DNA of 64,000 nt from a virus, in the IMG/VR virus record IMGVR_UViG_3300032053_000016, positions 43,402 through 107,401 of that record. The stretch is one strand, 5' to 3'. The position numbers and the translations under genes are program-made. This document shows, piece by piece, positions 48,219-56,999 of the stretch; position 1 is the stretch's first letter, and every line of letters begins with the position of its first letter. Under the pieces are notes generated by a model. The model saw only the letters and a list, made by a program, of their open reading frames with translations, ran no database searches and was not told the origin of the DNA.

Positions 48219-51200
48219 GCATCACCGTGAGGAAATCGGCTGTCACCGCAGCCTCCATCTCCATCCAACCAAAACCACTTGTTTCAACGTCTGCAATCGT
48301 CTCAACTACCACTAGTCAAAAACTGTCCATAACGAACATTTTGGCATCGTTGGCTGTAGCACCTGCAAAATCAAAGTTCTCGTTCGATCGCTTCGACTTC
48401 AAGGCAATCTACACAGGGTTGTACCTGACTGCACCTGATCGTCGTTACAACGATGAACTCCCACATTCGACAGCAAAGTTCACAGCGTTCGAAGAACTAA
48501 GCGGCATCGCTTCCTCTAGGCCAGACATCCTCAGCGTTTCCGAGTTCAAACCACTGTTTGAAGGAAACAACAGTGGATTCACAGCTGCAGGTGAGTTCAT
48601 GGATGCGCAAGTAAAGCTGATGAACCTACGGCATGAAGCTGTCGTCACACTCGTCAACGATCTCAAGAAGGACGAGAAGTTAGCGGAACAACTGGATCAG
48701 ATCGAACGCGATTTCCTTCTACATGTGGAGAACCTGAAATCACAAGCAGATTTCTTGGTCAGCTTGCAGAAGTACATCCAACGCCTCAGCAACCTTCTTG
48801 ATCTGCGTGACACCGGCACAAAGATCGATGCTGCTGCTCTGTTGGCCCAGTACTACTCGTCAATCTACAACAACGTCACGTCGGCAAAAGATACGTTGCC
48901 AATCTTCACGTACGCTGATCTGCTTGGACAGCATGGTTTTGACAAGAAAAATGTGAATGGGTTCAGCAGCACCAAGATCCTTCTTCAAACGCTGTTTGAG
49001 GCGAAAAAGATCCTTAGAGCAGGCAGTGATTCCCTAGTGAGTGTGGATGTGTCTCTCGCTGCGAAAGACAAAGACGCGTCAACGATCAATCGACGTGTTT
49101 ACAGCGATCCACACGTGAAACTCGGAAAAATCACAGACTTCCCAAGCTTTTCAGACGTTGCAACGTTTGGGATCCATAACTCAGACACCAAACGAACGTC
49201 GTACGTGAAGCAGTTGGAAAATGGTTTCCGTGCCATCGACACTGTGTATGCAGGCGCGTCTTCAGACGAGATCGCTTACACGCTAAAATTGCGGACATTT
49301 GCCCGTGAAGCGTCGTATTCTAAAGCGTTGAACGATCCCGCGGTGTCAACTCTGTTGTCGCAGTACGGCTACCAGCTCAGCACAACTGTTGGAAATCAGC
49401 AACTGTTTGATGCAGTTTACGGACAACTAGGAAGTCGCATCACCGACGATCGAACAGGTGTGAACGCGAACTCGTTGAGTTCGATCGCCTCTCGGATCGT
49501 CGGTGACGTCTCTGTGCTCACCTACGAGGTCGATTATCTCGAGGATGATCAGGGGAGCGTGTTCACGCCAGGCGCAGCATTTTACATTGGCTCCACGGTC
49601 AAACCAAGTGACAACGGGTTCTCTATCGACAACGCAGCTGCTCTTGTGTCAAGACTGTCAACGATCATCGACAAATACGTGGATTTTGTCGGAAAATTCA
49701 ACATCCTACCGCGTGTTGGAAACATCCTTAACACGCAGTCTGAAACGCAGTTGATCACCGATCCTTCGTTGATGACCAACGCGTTGTACAGCATCTTTGT
49801 GGAAAGCGACGGCAACCACTTGATGAACGACGTGGAGGATAATCCAATAGTCAACCTCTTCGCAGAGGCAGCCACGAACGCGACGTTGCGCGCGAACCTG
49901 CACCTGTACATGTGTTGCGTTGGCAACGTGACAGGCGATGGCTTGGTGGACGCCGTTGGTGCTCGTGAGAACGCCGGCGTGAGTCTGAGTCAGGAATCGT
50001 TGAACGCGGCAGCGGCCGCTGAGAATCGCAATGCGGCCATCAGCCCAACGATTGACAAGCTCATCAACAACTGTATCTCTTACTACAAGAGCATCACGAA
50101 GGATTCTGCAGGAGCAGCCAAGATCGAACACTCGTTGAAGAATTTCAACGAGCAAGGTCCATTGGCTCGATCGATCGCCTACGTGGTTGCGGTCTACGGA
50201 ACATACAAGAAGATCGCGGAATCTAGTCCAACACGTTACTCACACCTCACAGACAACATGATGGTCGCACTGTCAGTGCAAAGCGTGTTCGACACCGCAC
50301 GTCGCTACGCCTCGGCAGGTGTGAGCCAAAATGTTGCGATGTTGGCGAACCAGAACTTTGCAGCAGTCGCCAGCAGCAAAGGTTCGTTGGTCGCAAGTCT
50401 CTTTGGATCGCAAACGACGACTCAACACGTCGTTGCTGCTCCCACCACGAAGACGACCGCGAAAGCTCTTGGTCGTGTGAAGTTGCCAGCTCAACCAACC
50501 GTCGCTGTCAAGGCGCCCGTGCTGAGTAGGGCAAGGATCACCACAAAGTTGCCTTTGAAGCAAGCTGTGTTGGCAAGGTTGGATCGTGAAGAAACGCTTT
50601 CCATTCGCACAGCGTTGGCTCCTCTCAACGCGATTCGAGTCGTTCGTGACGGGTTGAAGGATTACGTTGTCTACCTGCAAAAAGCAGACAGTGTCAAGAT
50701 GATCAACGATATCTTGGCGGTCGTTGGCGATCGAAAGCTTGTTGAACTGTTAGGTGATCGTGGGCAAGTACAACTGCTCTACAACACTGTGGAAGGCATT
50801 CTTGAGAAGATCGATCCGGCGTCGACAACAAACGCAACTGTCACCAATCTTGTCGATGTCACGTCTCTAACACGTTCGGTCGATCCGGCCGAGGATCTGA
50901 AGATCTTCGATGACTCCTTCATCACAAGCAAGACGCTTGATGTGCTTAAGGCTGTCTTTTCGAACGCGAAGTACAACATCGCGCGAGGCTCAAACATTCG
51001 TGTCATCACCTTTGGTCTTCCACATGGCTTCGCGGCGAAGTTAAGGAACAAGTTCAAGTTGACAAGCTTTGCCGAGCAGGTAAACAGCAAGTTGAAGCAG
51101 AACGACGTGGTGATCGCAGACGTGTACAAAGTCGACGTTCGTTACCCCGATCTTGTCTTCAAGCCGATCTCGCGCGTGTTCGAGCTGAGCCGTTTCCCAG

Positions 51201-52066
51201 TGCGTAACGAGAACAGCTTCAAGAAGGCGGGCGTAGGCATGTCTCTTGAAGACGCGTTGGATGCCGTTCCAACCAGAGATTACACGAACATCGACTCGCC
51301 TGTCACGACAACAGACGTGCCTCAATTTGGATCTGGCGCGAACGTTGCGTACGACTTCTTGACAAAACTTGATCGTTTGAGCATGATCCGTAACCACACA
51401 ACAAGCTACATGCTCGAGCTCTACTTTCGCATCTTGACTGGCATCCCGTTGAGCGAGCGCGAGCTTTACATTGCCGATCCCGATGAAAATGATCGTCCTA
51501 TGCCGTTCATCGTGCGTGCCGTGTTGAACAACATCACCGAAAAGACATTCAAGGCTCCGCCGCCTCCACCGACGCCGAAAGTTGTGCCTCCTATGCTCGC
51601 TACTGCGAAATTAGCAGAAAAAGGAAAATGGTCTGCTGTCAACGGGAAGTTCGACGTCAAAATTGAGAGCAATGGTGCTACAAGATACCTCGTGGGAACG
51701 AAAGCACACGCCGCGGCGATCGCACCGTTGGCCGGTAAAAAGACAGTGTACATCGATCATGCCACTTCTGGCAAATACATGATGTCACCCAAGCTCTTCG
51801 AACGTGTCTTCTTTGTGGACATCGATCCTGACGACTACGAGATCGATCACGACGAGACATTCAAGACCGAAGCGGGTCGCAAAATGTTCACACAGTTGCA
51901 GCAAGCCGGCGAAGTGGTGACCATCACCAACAGTTTCGAACAGGCTAATTCGCTGTCACGCGACACCTACAAGCTCAAAGATCACACGATAGAAAAACAG
52001 ATGATCTTCGAGAAGTACTTCATCACCGTTCGATCCTACGCGCCACTCCCTGTGAGGTCAATTTGA
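48215..52066 (+). CDS. Very large virion structural protein
   Basis: This 1283-residue protein is the largest in the window, with GTG start 48215 overlapping the previous stop. It is mostly helical in the N-terminal and central parts. A Thr/Ala/Lys-rich linker lies at about 755-790, and a Pro-rich stretch 'APPPPPTPKVVPP' near residue 1130. No catalytic motif is recognised. The order (tail protein, Fn3-like protein, this one, Fn3-like protein) looks like a tail/baseplate module. Exact role unknown. Confidence 0.62.
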   Translation: MSITVRKSAVTAASISIQPKPLVSTSAIVSTTTSQKLSITNILASLAVAPAKSKFSFDRFDFKAIYTGLYLTAPDRRYNDELPHSTAKFTAFEELSGIASSRPDILSVSEFKPLFEGNNSGFTAAGEFMDAQVKLMNLRHEAVVTLVNDLKKDEKLAEQLDQIERDFLLHVENLKSQADFLVSLQKYIQRLSNLLDLRDTGTKIDAAALLAQYYSSIYNNVTSAKDTLPIFTYADLLGQHGFDKKNVNGFSSTKILLQTLFEAKKILRAGSDSLVSVDVSLAAKDKDASTINRRVYSDPHVKLGKITDFPSFSDVATFGIHNSDTKRTSYVKQLENGFRAIDTVYAGASSDEIAYTLKLRTFAREASYSKALNDPAVSTLLSQYGYQLSTTVGNQQLFDAVYGQLGSRITDDRTGVNANSLSSIASRIVGDVSVLTYEVDYLEDDQGSVFTPGAAFYIGSTVKPSDNGFSIDNAAALVSRLSTIIDKYVDFVGKFNILPRVGNILNTQSETQLITDPSLMTNALYSIFVESDGNHLMNDVEDNPIVNLFAEAATNATLRANLHLYMCCVGNVTGDGLVDAVGARENAGVSLSQESLNAAAAAENRNAAISPTIDKLINNCISYYKSITKDSAGAAKIEHSLKNFNEQGPLARSIAYVVAVYGTYKKIAESSPTRYSHLTDNMMVALSVQSVFDTARRYASAGVSQNVAMLANQNFAAVASSKGSLVASLFGSQTTTQHVVAAPTTKTTAKALGRVKLPAQPTVAVKAPVLSRARITTKLPLKQAVLARLDREETLSIRTALAPLNAIRVVRDGLKDYVVYLQKADSVKMINDILAVVGDRKLVELLGDRGQVQLLYNTVEGILEKIDPASTTNATVTNLVDVTSLTRSVDPAEDLKIFDDSFITSKTLDVLKAVFSNAKYNIARGSNIRVITFGLPHGFAAKLRNKFKLTSFAEQVNSKLKQNDVVIADVYKVDVRYPDLVFKPISRVFELSRFPVRNENSFKKAGVGMSLEDALDAVPTRDYTNIDSPVTTTDVPQFGSGANVAYDFLTKLDRLSMIRNHTTSYMLELYFRILTGIPLSERELYIADPDENDRPMPFIVRAVLNNITEKTFKAPPPPPTPKVVPPMLATAKLAEKGKWSAVNGKFDVKIESNGATRYLVGTKAHAAAIAPLAGKKTVYIDHATSGKYMMSPKLFERVFFVDIDPDDYEIDHDETFKTEAGRKMFTQLQQAGEVVTITNSFEQANSLSRDTYKLKDHTIEKQMIFEKYFITVRSYAPLPVRSI

Positions 52067-53925
52067 GCACATCTAAACCTTCAAGTGAGATCCACGTCAT
52101 CGACGTTCCTGACGTAGGTGGGTTCACCTCGCGTTTCGTGTACAACTACCACATCAAGGATGAAGGCACGAACGGAGCTGCTGGCGTAGCGCAAGCCTTG
52201 CTGACGAAACCAGGCGAGTACTTCGACGCACACATCGTTGACTACCTTGCGATGGCAAAAGCGCCACGCTACGTGGTCTTCACATGGAGTCCTGTCAGTT
52301 ACCGTGATCGGTTGTACGGACAGTCACCGTACTTCCAGGATGATGAGATCCCCAAAAATTACGTGCGTGACAACCTCGCAAAGGTGTTGAGCGAGGAGCA
52401 TTTCGCGTCCGACAAGTTCACAAGCTACAACATCAGTGATCAGAGCATTGATCGCAAGCTGTACTCGTACATCTCAGCATCAGCAAATGTGCTCAACTCG
52501 CAACGTCAGAACGCTTCGACGCAACGTGGTCTCGCGTTGCAGACGAACGAGCTCACGTCAAACCAGGTCGACTACCAGTTCCTTTCCAAGTACCTTGTGC
52601 AGCCAGCTGAGGACGGTGCGTTCTTTTACACACGTGACTCGCAACGTGTACGCAACGATGTTGTGAACAAGCTCAAGGATTTCAACATTCAGGTTCAACT
52701 CAACAACAACATCATCCACACGTTGATCAAGCGCGCGATCGCATTTCCAGAGTCAACGTTTGACAGCGTTCACCTGCCGATGTACGAGGTCTCACGTAAG
52801 TTGCAAGGGAAAGCGCAGACACGCGGCATCAGAGACCTCAAGGCCGACGACTACAGAACCGTTGCCCCGGCGTACGTGAAGTTGAAAGCAATGAAATCAG
52901 CTGATCCAGGCCTTGCAACGCACGCTCGGATCGTTGGGTACATCATCAACCGGTACGAGATCTTGGGCGATGGACGATCAGTCGCCTTGGACCCGATCGT
53001 CATAGAGAACCCCAAAGCGTCGTCGACAGTTGACTTGAACGTGAAGTACTACGCGAGGTACCAGTACACTGTGCGTTCTGTGGCAGAGTTTAGCATCCCC
53101 TCAATCGTGGAGGATACAAACGAACTGGTGGTCTCGAAGTTCCTCATCGCCTCACGTCCAAGCGCACCACTAGTCGTGTCGTGTGTTGAGCTTGTGCCAC
53201 CGCCGGCGCCGGCTGACGTGCGCTTCACATGGAACTGGGACACAGATAAACTCTTCATCAGTTGGTCGTTTCCACCCAACCCGCAACGTGACATCAAGCA
53301 GTTCCAGGTGTTTCGACGTCGCAGCACCACTGAACCGTTCGAGCTTGTGAAACAGATCTCCTTCGACGATTCCACGGTGCCTGCGCCTTACGCTGAACGC
53401 CCTGATCCACGTCATGTAGAGGATGTCACGAACCCAAAACTCTGTTGGATCGACGACGAGTTCACACGTGATTCAAGCTTCATCTACGCGCTTGGCAGTG
53501 TAGACGCACATGGAATGGTCTCGACGTACGGTCCGCAATCGCAGGTGTCTTACCTCAAGTACCGTAACCGTCTGTCTGTTTCACGTGTCTCACCAGGCGG
53601 TGCGCCACGCCCGTACCCAAATATGCATCTACGTGTTGACACGTTTGTCGACAGCGTGATCGAATCCAAGAAGCACACGATGAAGGTTGCCTTCGTCCCC
53701 GAACACAACCTGATCATTGACAAGAACAACAACGACCTTGGGTTCATCAAGACAGAGGACAAGGGTGGTCACTACAAGATCCTAGCGATGAACACGGATC
53801 TAGCGACAGCGCAGGTTGTGGACATCGTGATCAAGGATCAACGTCCAGCTGACGTTGTCCAAAAGCCACCGAGCGCTGTCGCGATCCCGGATTACGGGAA
53901 CACGCTCGCGAAAAGTCTGAAGTGA
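52063..53925 (+). CDS. Virion protein with fibronectin type III-like domain
   Basis: This 620-residue protein starts at TTG 52063, overlapping the previous stop as TTGA. Residues about 385-450 look like one Fn3 domain: a Pro-rich lead, 'VRFTWNWDTDKLFISWSFP' and 'DIKQFQVFRRRS', ending 'YALGSVDAHGMVS'. The N-terminal half is mixed alpha/beta. Fn3 domains are frequent on phage tails, where they bind surface carbohydrate or stabilise the structure. It closes the big virion quartet. Confidence 0.65.
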   Translation: MSTSKPSSEIHVIDVPDVGGFTSRFVYNYHIKDEGTNGAAGVAQALLTKPGEYFDAHIVDYLAMAKAPRYVVFTWSPVSYRDRLYGQSPYFQDDEIPKNYVRDNLAKVLSEEHFASDKFTSYNISDQSIDRKLYSYISASANVLNSQRQNASTQRGLALQTNELTSNQVDYQFLSKYLVQPAEDGAFFYTRDSQRVRNDVVNKLKDFNIQVQLNNNIIHTLIKRAIAFPESTFDSVHLPMYEVSRKLQGKAQTRGIRDLKADDYRTVAPAYVKLKAMKSADPGLATHARIVGYIINRYEILGDGRSVALDPIVIENPKASSTVDLNVKYYARYQYTVRSVAEFSIPSIVEDTNELVVSKFLIASRPSAPLVVSCVELVPPPAPADVRFTWNWDTDKLFISWSFPPNPQRDIKQFQVFRRRSTTEPFELVKQISFDDSTVPAPYAERPDPRHVEDVTNPKLCWIDDEFTRDSSFIYALGSVDAHGMVSTYGPQSQVSYLKYRNRLSVSRVSPGGAPRPYPNMHLRVDTFVDSVIESKKHTMKVAFVPEHNLIIDKNNNDLGFIKTEDKGGHYKILAMNTDLATAQVVDIVIKDQRPADVVQKPPSAVAIPDYGNTLAKSLK

Positions 53926-53932
53926 CGCTATC

Positions 53933-54211
53933 GTGGAAGGTGTGGAAATACCTCAAGTCCCTTGCTGCTCACATCAGATCTTCGCGTTGGTGGATGTGGA
54001 CGTCACGGTCCACCGTGTGGATCCTGACTTAGAGTTCGTCGTGTGCTCTCACTGCAACAGCGGATGGATCCGAGACGTTTCAGCGTGGACACGCTTAGAC
54101 GAATCCATGACACGATTGAACGTGCGAATAGATGCCTTGGGTGTACACATCAAGAAGATGGTAGACAGCACTAATGAGCTCGCGGCCGCGTTGCTGAAAG
54201 CAGATACGTGA
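53933..54211 (+). CDS. Small CxxC protein with C-terminal coiled coil
   Basis: The 92-residue protein, GTG start 53933, has two Cys pairs ('PCCSHQ' near 11 and 'VCSHCNSGW' at about 37-45). These form a possible zinc site, followed by a C-terminal helix (RLNVRIDALGVHIKKMVD). It overlaps the next gene by GTGA. No family is recognised. Confidence 0.57.
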   Translation: MEGVEIPQVPCCSHQIFALVDVDVTVHRVDPDLEFVVCSHCNSGWIRDVSAWTRLDESMTRLNVRIDALGVHIKKMVDSTNELAAALLKADT

Positions 54212-54717
54212 GCCTTCTCATCTTACACGAGCCAGGCAACCGAGAAGCCTTGGCTGACATCCTCGGTGACATACAGGCACCATTGGTGGAGAAACCAACC
54301 GAGGAATGGCTCACGACGCTCGTGGCGTGGATGGTTGACGAGCAGCCAGACGACGCTCGCGCGATCTACGTGTCGAACGACGCTACGTTCGCCGACGCGT
54401 TGCAGCTCACATGCGATGTTGGCGCTCGGTTGGAGGCTGAACTAGCTGGTAGGTTCAAGAAGATCGTCCCTGTTGAGGGAGCTGTCATCCCATTCACCAG
54501 CCTTGATGGGGAACTATCGGCCTGTGTGGTCGATAACGTCAAGCTGACGATCATGAGCGAGGATCCAAGGGAGATCACCTGCGCGCTCGCTGCCGAGATG
54601 CTGAAGGCCGATCCATCGCACGACACCCTGTTCATCCGTCAGCTGATCAGGAAGTACACTGTGTCAGCTGGGTTTAGTCGTTACGACACACGTTTCGCAA
54701 CCGCGAAGACGGCGTAG
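54208..54717 (+). CDS. Protein of unknown function
   Basis: This is a 169-residue alpha/beta protein, GTG start overlapping the previous gene. The pattern 'WLTTLVAWMVDEQPDDARAI' and a C-terminal 'FIRQLIRKYTVSAGFSRYD' are distinctive, but I recognise no family. It lies 9 bases before the tagged 102-residue gene. Confidence 0.55.
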   Translation: MSLLILHEPGNREALADILGDIQAPLVEKPTEEWLTTLVAWMVDEQPDDARAIYVSNDATFADALQLTCDVGARLEAELAGRFKKIVPVEGAVIPFTSLDGELSACVVDNVKLTIMSEDPREITCALAAEMLKADPSHDTLFIRQLIRKYTVSAGFSRYDTRFATAKTA

Positions 54718-54726
54718 TTACAAGGC

Positions 54727-55035
54727 ATGGACGAACAAGCTCTTCGAAAGTACGTGCGCACGATCTTGGAAGGTGCGATGAGCGAATCGATGACCGACAA
54801 GCAGCTTCTGCAGAAGGTCGACAACGGCCCGTTCCACTCGATGCCGATCGATGAACTCTCTCCAGAAGAGGTTGAGGCGGCTGAGACGTTGACGATGCGC
54901 GGGTTGCTCCGTCGCATGCCGGCGACAAACCGCTTCCCTGAGCGTTTCGTGCTCACCGCCGGAGGCAGTCACGCAACCGGCACGTTCGCCTCAGACACAC
55001 TTCACGACGAGAAGCCACGCCGTCGACGATACTGA
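54727..55035 (+). CDS. Small protein with N-terminal (L/I)xE tag
   Basis: The 102-residue protein starts MDEQALRKYVRTILEGA: a short amphipathic helix ending in I-L-E, the same layout as the products at 6852, 7328 and 12395. The rest is helical and then Gly/His/Arg-rich, ending basic (RRRRY). It may be a packaged head protein processed by the prohead protease (inference). No other motif is visible. Confidence 0.55.
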   Translation: MDEQALRKYVRTILEGAMSESMTDKQLLQKVDNGPFHSMPIDELSPEEVEAAETLTMRGLLRRMPATNRFPERFVLTAGGSHATGTFASDTLHDEKPRRRRY

Positions 55036-55069
55036 AGACAGCTAAAGTGACGGTCATGAGAACCTGGCT

Positions 55070-55351
55070 GTGACCGACGAGTACGCGTTGCTGATGGCCT
55101 TGGTTGAGCATGCCGAGTCAGGCGAGACTGCCTACGAGCTGAGCGTCGACGTCGAGCACGTCGAGCAGACAGATGACATCTACCGCACGTGCTGCGCCGT
55201 GTACGTTGACGGGGAGCAAGCGTTCTTGATCGACATGAAAGAGCTGTCCACGTGGCTGATCTCGCCGAGCAGGCTGAGGCCTTTCGGCAACGTTTACATA
55301 CGAAACAGACATCGCAAGGATTTCAGGCTTGAAGACGAACCGATGAAGTAG
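55070..55351 (+). CDS. Small protein, paralogue of 55693 gene
   Basis: The 93-residue protein starts at GTG 55070. It shares 'MTD', then L-x-x-L, A-E-S, T-A-x-x-L-x-V, and a V-D-G-x-Q with the 93-residue protein at 55693-55974. A tandem duplication with one gene between them is likely. It contains two adjacent Cys. Function is unknown. Confidence 0.6.
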   Translation: MTDEYALLMALVEHAESGETAYELSVDVEHVEQTDDIYRTCCAVYVDGEQAFLIDMKELSTWLISPSRLRPFGNVYIRNRHRKDFRLEDEPMK

Positions 55352-55363
55352 GTTCTTGACATG
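55348..55363 (+). repeat. 16-bp direct repeat, copy 1
   Basis: GTAGGTTCTTGACATG occurs here and again at 55680-55695. In both copies the final ATG is the start codon of the gene that follows, so the repeat covers each translation start. It contains TTGACA but no -10 at a sensible distance, so it looks more like a duplicated leader than a promoter. Confidence 0.85.
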
Positions 55364-55675
55364 CGTAAGACCAAACTGCAGCAACTGCGGATGTCGAAAT
55401 GCGAGAACAAGCTGTTCTCCTGCAGCGTTCATAAAATCGCCGAGAAGGCTGACGAACTCAACGAGCTGTTCAAGGATGGATGGCTCACTGAGGAGACGCA
55501 GGTCGTCGGCGACACGTATCTTGTGCTCTTGAAGAAGGAGCATTCCGGACGCAAGGTGTTCTACGTCGACGTGGGCAACATGGCGCCGGAGGAGGTCACA
55601 GCGTACATGGATCGTGTGAAGGAGCTGACGTCTAACCCGGACAAGGATAGCGACTTCTACATTCCAGGCAGGTGA
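55361..55675 (+). CDS. Small protein with portal-like 'VFYVDVGNM' segment
   Basis: The 104-residue protein has an N-terminal half 'ADELNELFKDGW' with a Gly-Trp and following strand that recalls DUF1737/DUF4177-type domains. Its C-terminal half, 'RKVFYVDVGNMAPEEVTAYM' then DRVKEL and 'DSDFYIPGR', resembles a conserved stretch of T4-type portal proteins (R-x-F-Y-I-D-V-G-N-L-P...). The whole is far too short for a portal. It could be a captured portal piece or chance likeness. ATG 55361 lies in a 16-bp repeat. Confidence 0.55.
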   Translation: MRKTKLQQLRMSKCENKLFSCSVHKIAEKADELNELFKDGWLTEETQVVGDTYLVLLKKEHSGRKVFYVDVGNMAPEEVTAYMDRVKELTSNPDKDSDFYIPGR

Positions 55676-55679
55676 TCGC

Positions 55680-55695
55680 GTAGGTTCTTGACATG
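55680..55695 (+). repeat. 16-bp direct repeat, copy 2
   Basis: This is an identical copy of 55348-55363, ending in the ATG of the 55693-55974 gene. The two copies are 332 bases apart, bracketing the portal-like small gene. Confidence 0.85.
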
Positions 55696-55974
55696 ACGGA
55701 CGCTATGACCATGCTGCTCAACCTGATCACCCTCGCTGAATCCGACCCGACAGCGATCAAGCTTGAGGTGAGCCGTACGTACTACGATCCAGAGGACTTC
55801 ACGCCACGTAAGACGGTGAGGGTTGACGGCTCTCAGGTGTGCGTCGTGGAGCTTGCAGACGTGATGGAGGCGTCGAAGGACTGGCCCGCTCTGCGACACG
55901 AGACGCTAGAGAAGTACATGCCAACGTTGAAGCCGGGGATGATCCCGGTGGGGGAGCCGGTCGAGGACTCGTGA
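55693..55974 (+). CDS. Small protein, paralogue of 55070 gene
   Basis: This 93-residue protein, ATG start inside the 16-bp repeat, is related to the 55070-55351 product (see that entry). It is acidic at the C-terminus and overlaps the broken GIY-YIG gene by GTGA. Function is unknown. Confidence 0.6.
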   Translation: MTDAMTMLLNLITLAESDPTAIKLEVSRTYYDPEDFTPRKTVRVDGSQVCVVELADVMEASKDWPALRHETLEKYMPTLKPGMIPVGEPVEDS

Positions 55975-56223
55975 TCGTCTACCTGATCACGTGCACCGTC
56001 AACGGGAAGGAGTACGTGGGCGTCACGTGGTCTCAATCGACACCCTGTGCACGTTTACGAGAACGATGAGCATGTCGCTACCTACCTCAGGCTAGAGTTC
56101 GTAGCTGAAGACATGAGAGTCAGTCTCAAAACTTTGCGCAACTGGTTGCGCTCTGGGAAGGATTTCGGTGCTCGTCGGTACGTACGAGACGAAAGTACTA
56201 TCAGCGCATTGCGCTCTAAGTAA
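55971..56223 (+). pseudogene. Wrecked GIY-YIG homing endonuclease
   Basis: The frame from GTG 55971 reads VIVYLITCTVNGKEYVGVTW then ends after 32 residues: it is the N-terminal GIY-YIG strand pair only. A second frame at 56047-56223 (+1 relative) reads 'VHVYENDEHVATYLRLEFVA' then EDMRVSLKTLRNWLRSG, a NUMOD-type C-terminal DNA-binding block as in intact homing endonucleases. The catalytic middle (Arg and Glu) is absent. This fits a deletion with frameshift that killed the gene. The N-terminal part overlaps the upstream gene by GTGA, so it was once coupled. Confidence 0.75.
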
Positions 56224-56232
56224 AGGTAACTA

Positions 56233-56949
56233 ATGGGCTTCTTGGATTCGAGCACAAATAACGTGATTGTGGACTGCGTTTTAACCGACGTGGGCCGCCA
56301 ATTCCTCGCCCGAAACGACGGTAGTTTCTCGCTCGTCAAGTTCTCGCTCGGCGACGACGAGGTTGACTACACGAACGTTCGAAAGTACGGTCGCACCGTC
56401 GGCAAGGAGCGCATCGAGAAGCTCACCCCGGTGCTCGAAGCCCTGACGAACCAGTCGTACGCGATGAAGTACAAGCTCATTAGCGTCTCCAACCCCAACC
56501 TTGTTCGACTCCCTCGACTGTCCCTGTCTGGCGACTCGAACGTCAACAGCTCGACCGGCGTCGTCACGCTTGGCCGAACGACGCAGAAGACGTCCGCCAT
56601 CTCCGTCGAGCAGACGATCCAAGGTGAGTCCACGATCGACGTGGAGTTGCGTGATCAAGTGTTTCAGGTCGAGATGAGCAACCTCTTCCTACAGGTGCTC
56701 CAGAGCACGCCGGACACGACAGACGGCCAGCAACGTTCGACCTACTTGCTCCCTCGCTCTCCTAGCGAGAACAGTCAAGGTGGATCCAGCTTGCAGTTCA
56801 CGCTCGCTGCAAAGAGCATCCCAGACGCGCAGTTCACCGTCTACGGGTCGACCGCCAACAAGAACATCATCTCGACGTACGTGCGTGTCACCGGCCTGCA
56901 ATCAGGCGCGGTGCTCGAGTACAAGGTCAACATCAACAAGTCCATCTGA
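56233..56949 (+). CDS. Tail/baseplate virion protein, VLTD-GR family
   Basis: The 238-residue protein opens MGFLDSSTNNVIVD then 'CVLTDVGRQFLARNDGSFSL' and 'KFSLGDDEVDYTNV'. The 'VLTD-GR-LARNDGSF' block matches proteins found in tail regions of several myoviruses and is shared with the 44876-45808 protein here. The body is beta-rich and ends 'VNINKSI'. A Shine-Dalgarno-like AAAGG lies 10 bases before ATG 56233. It resumes the virion block after a run of small genes. Confidence 0.73.
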   Translation: MGFLDSSTNNVIVDCVLTDVGRQFLARNDGSFSLVKFSLGDDEVDYTNVRKYGRTVGKERIEKLTPVLEALTNQSYAMKYKLISVSNPNLVRLPRLSLSGDSNVNSSTGVVTLGRTTQKTSAISVEQTIQGESTIDVELRDQVFQVEMSNLFLQVLQSTPDTTDGQQRSTYLLPRSPSENSQGGSSLQFTLAAKSIPDAQFTVYGSTANKNIISTYVRVTGLQSGAVLEYKVNINKSI

Positions 56950-56999
56950 TGAAGAAGAACGCAAGCAACCAGAGCTACGGATCGTTTTAGCTTCCCGTC

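Noticed and set aside
55361-55675. Complete portal protein
   Set aside because: Only a short stretch resembles gp20; a portal needs about 500 residues. Kept as a finding, not as a call.
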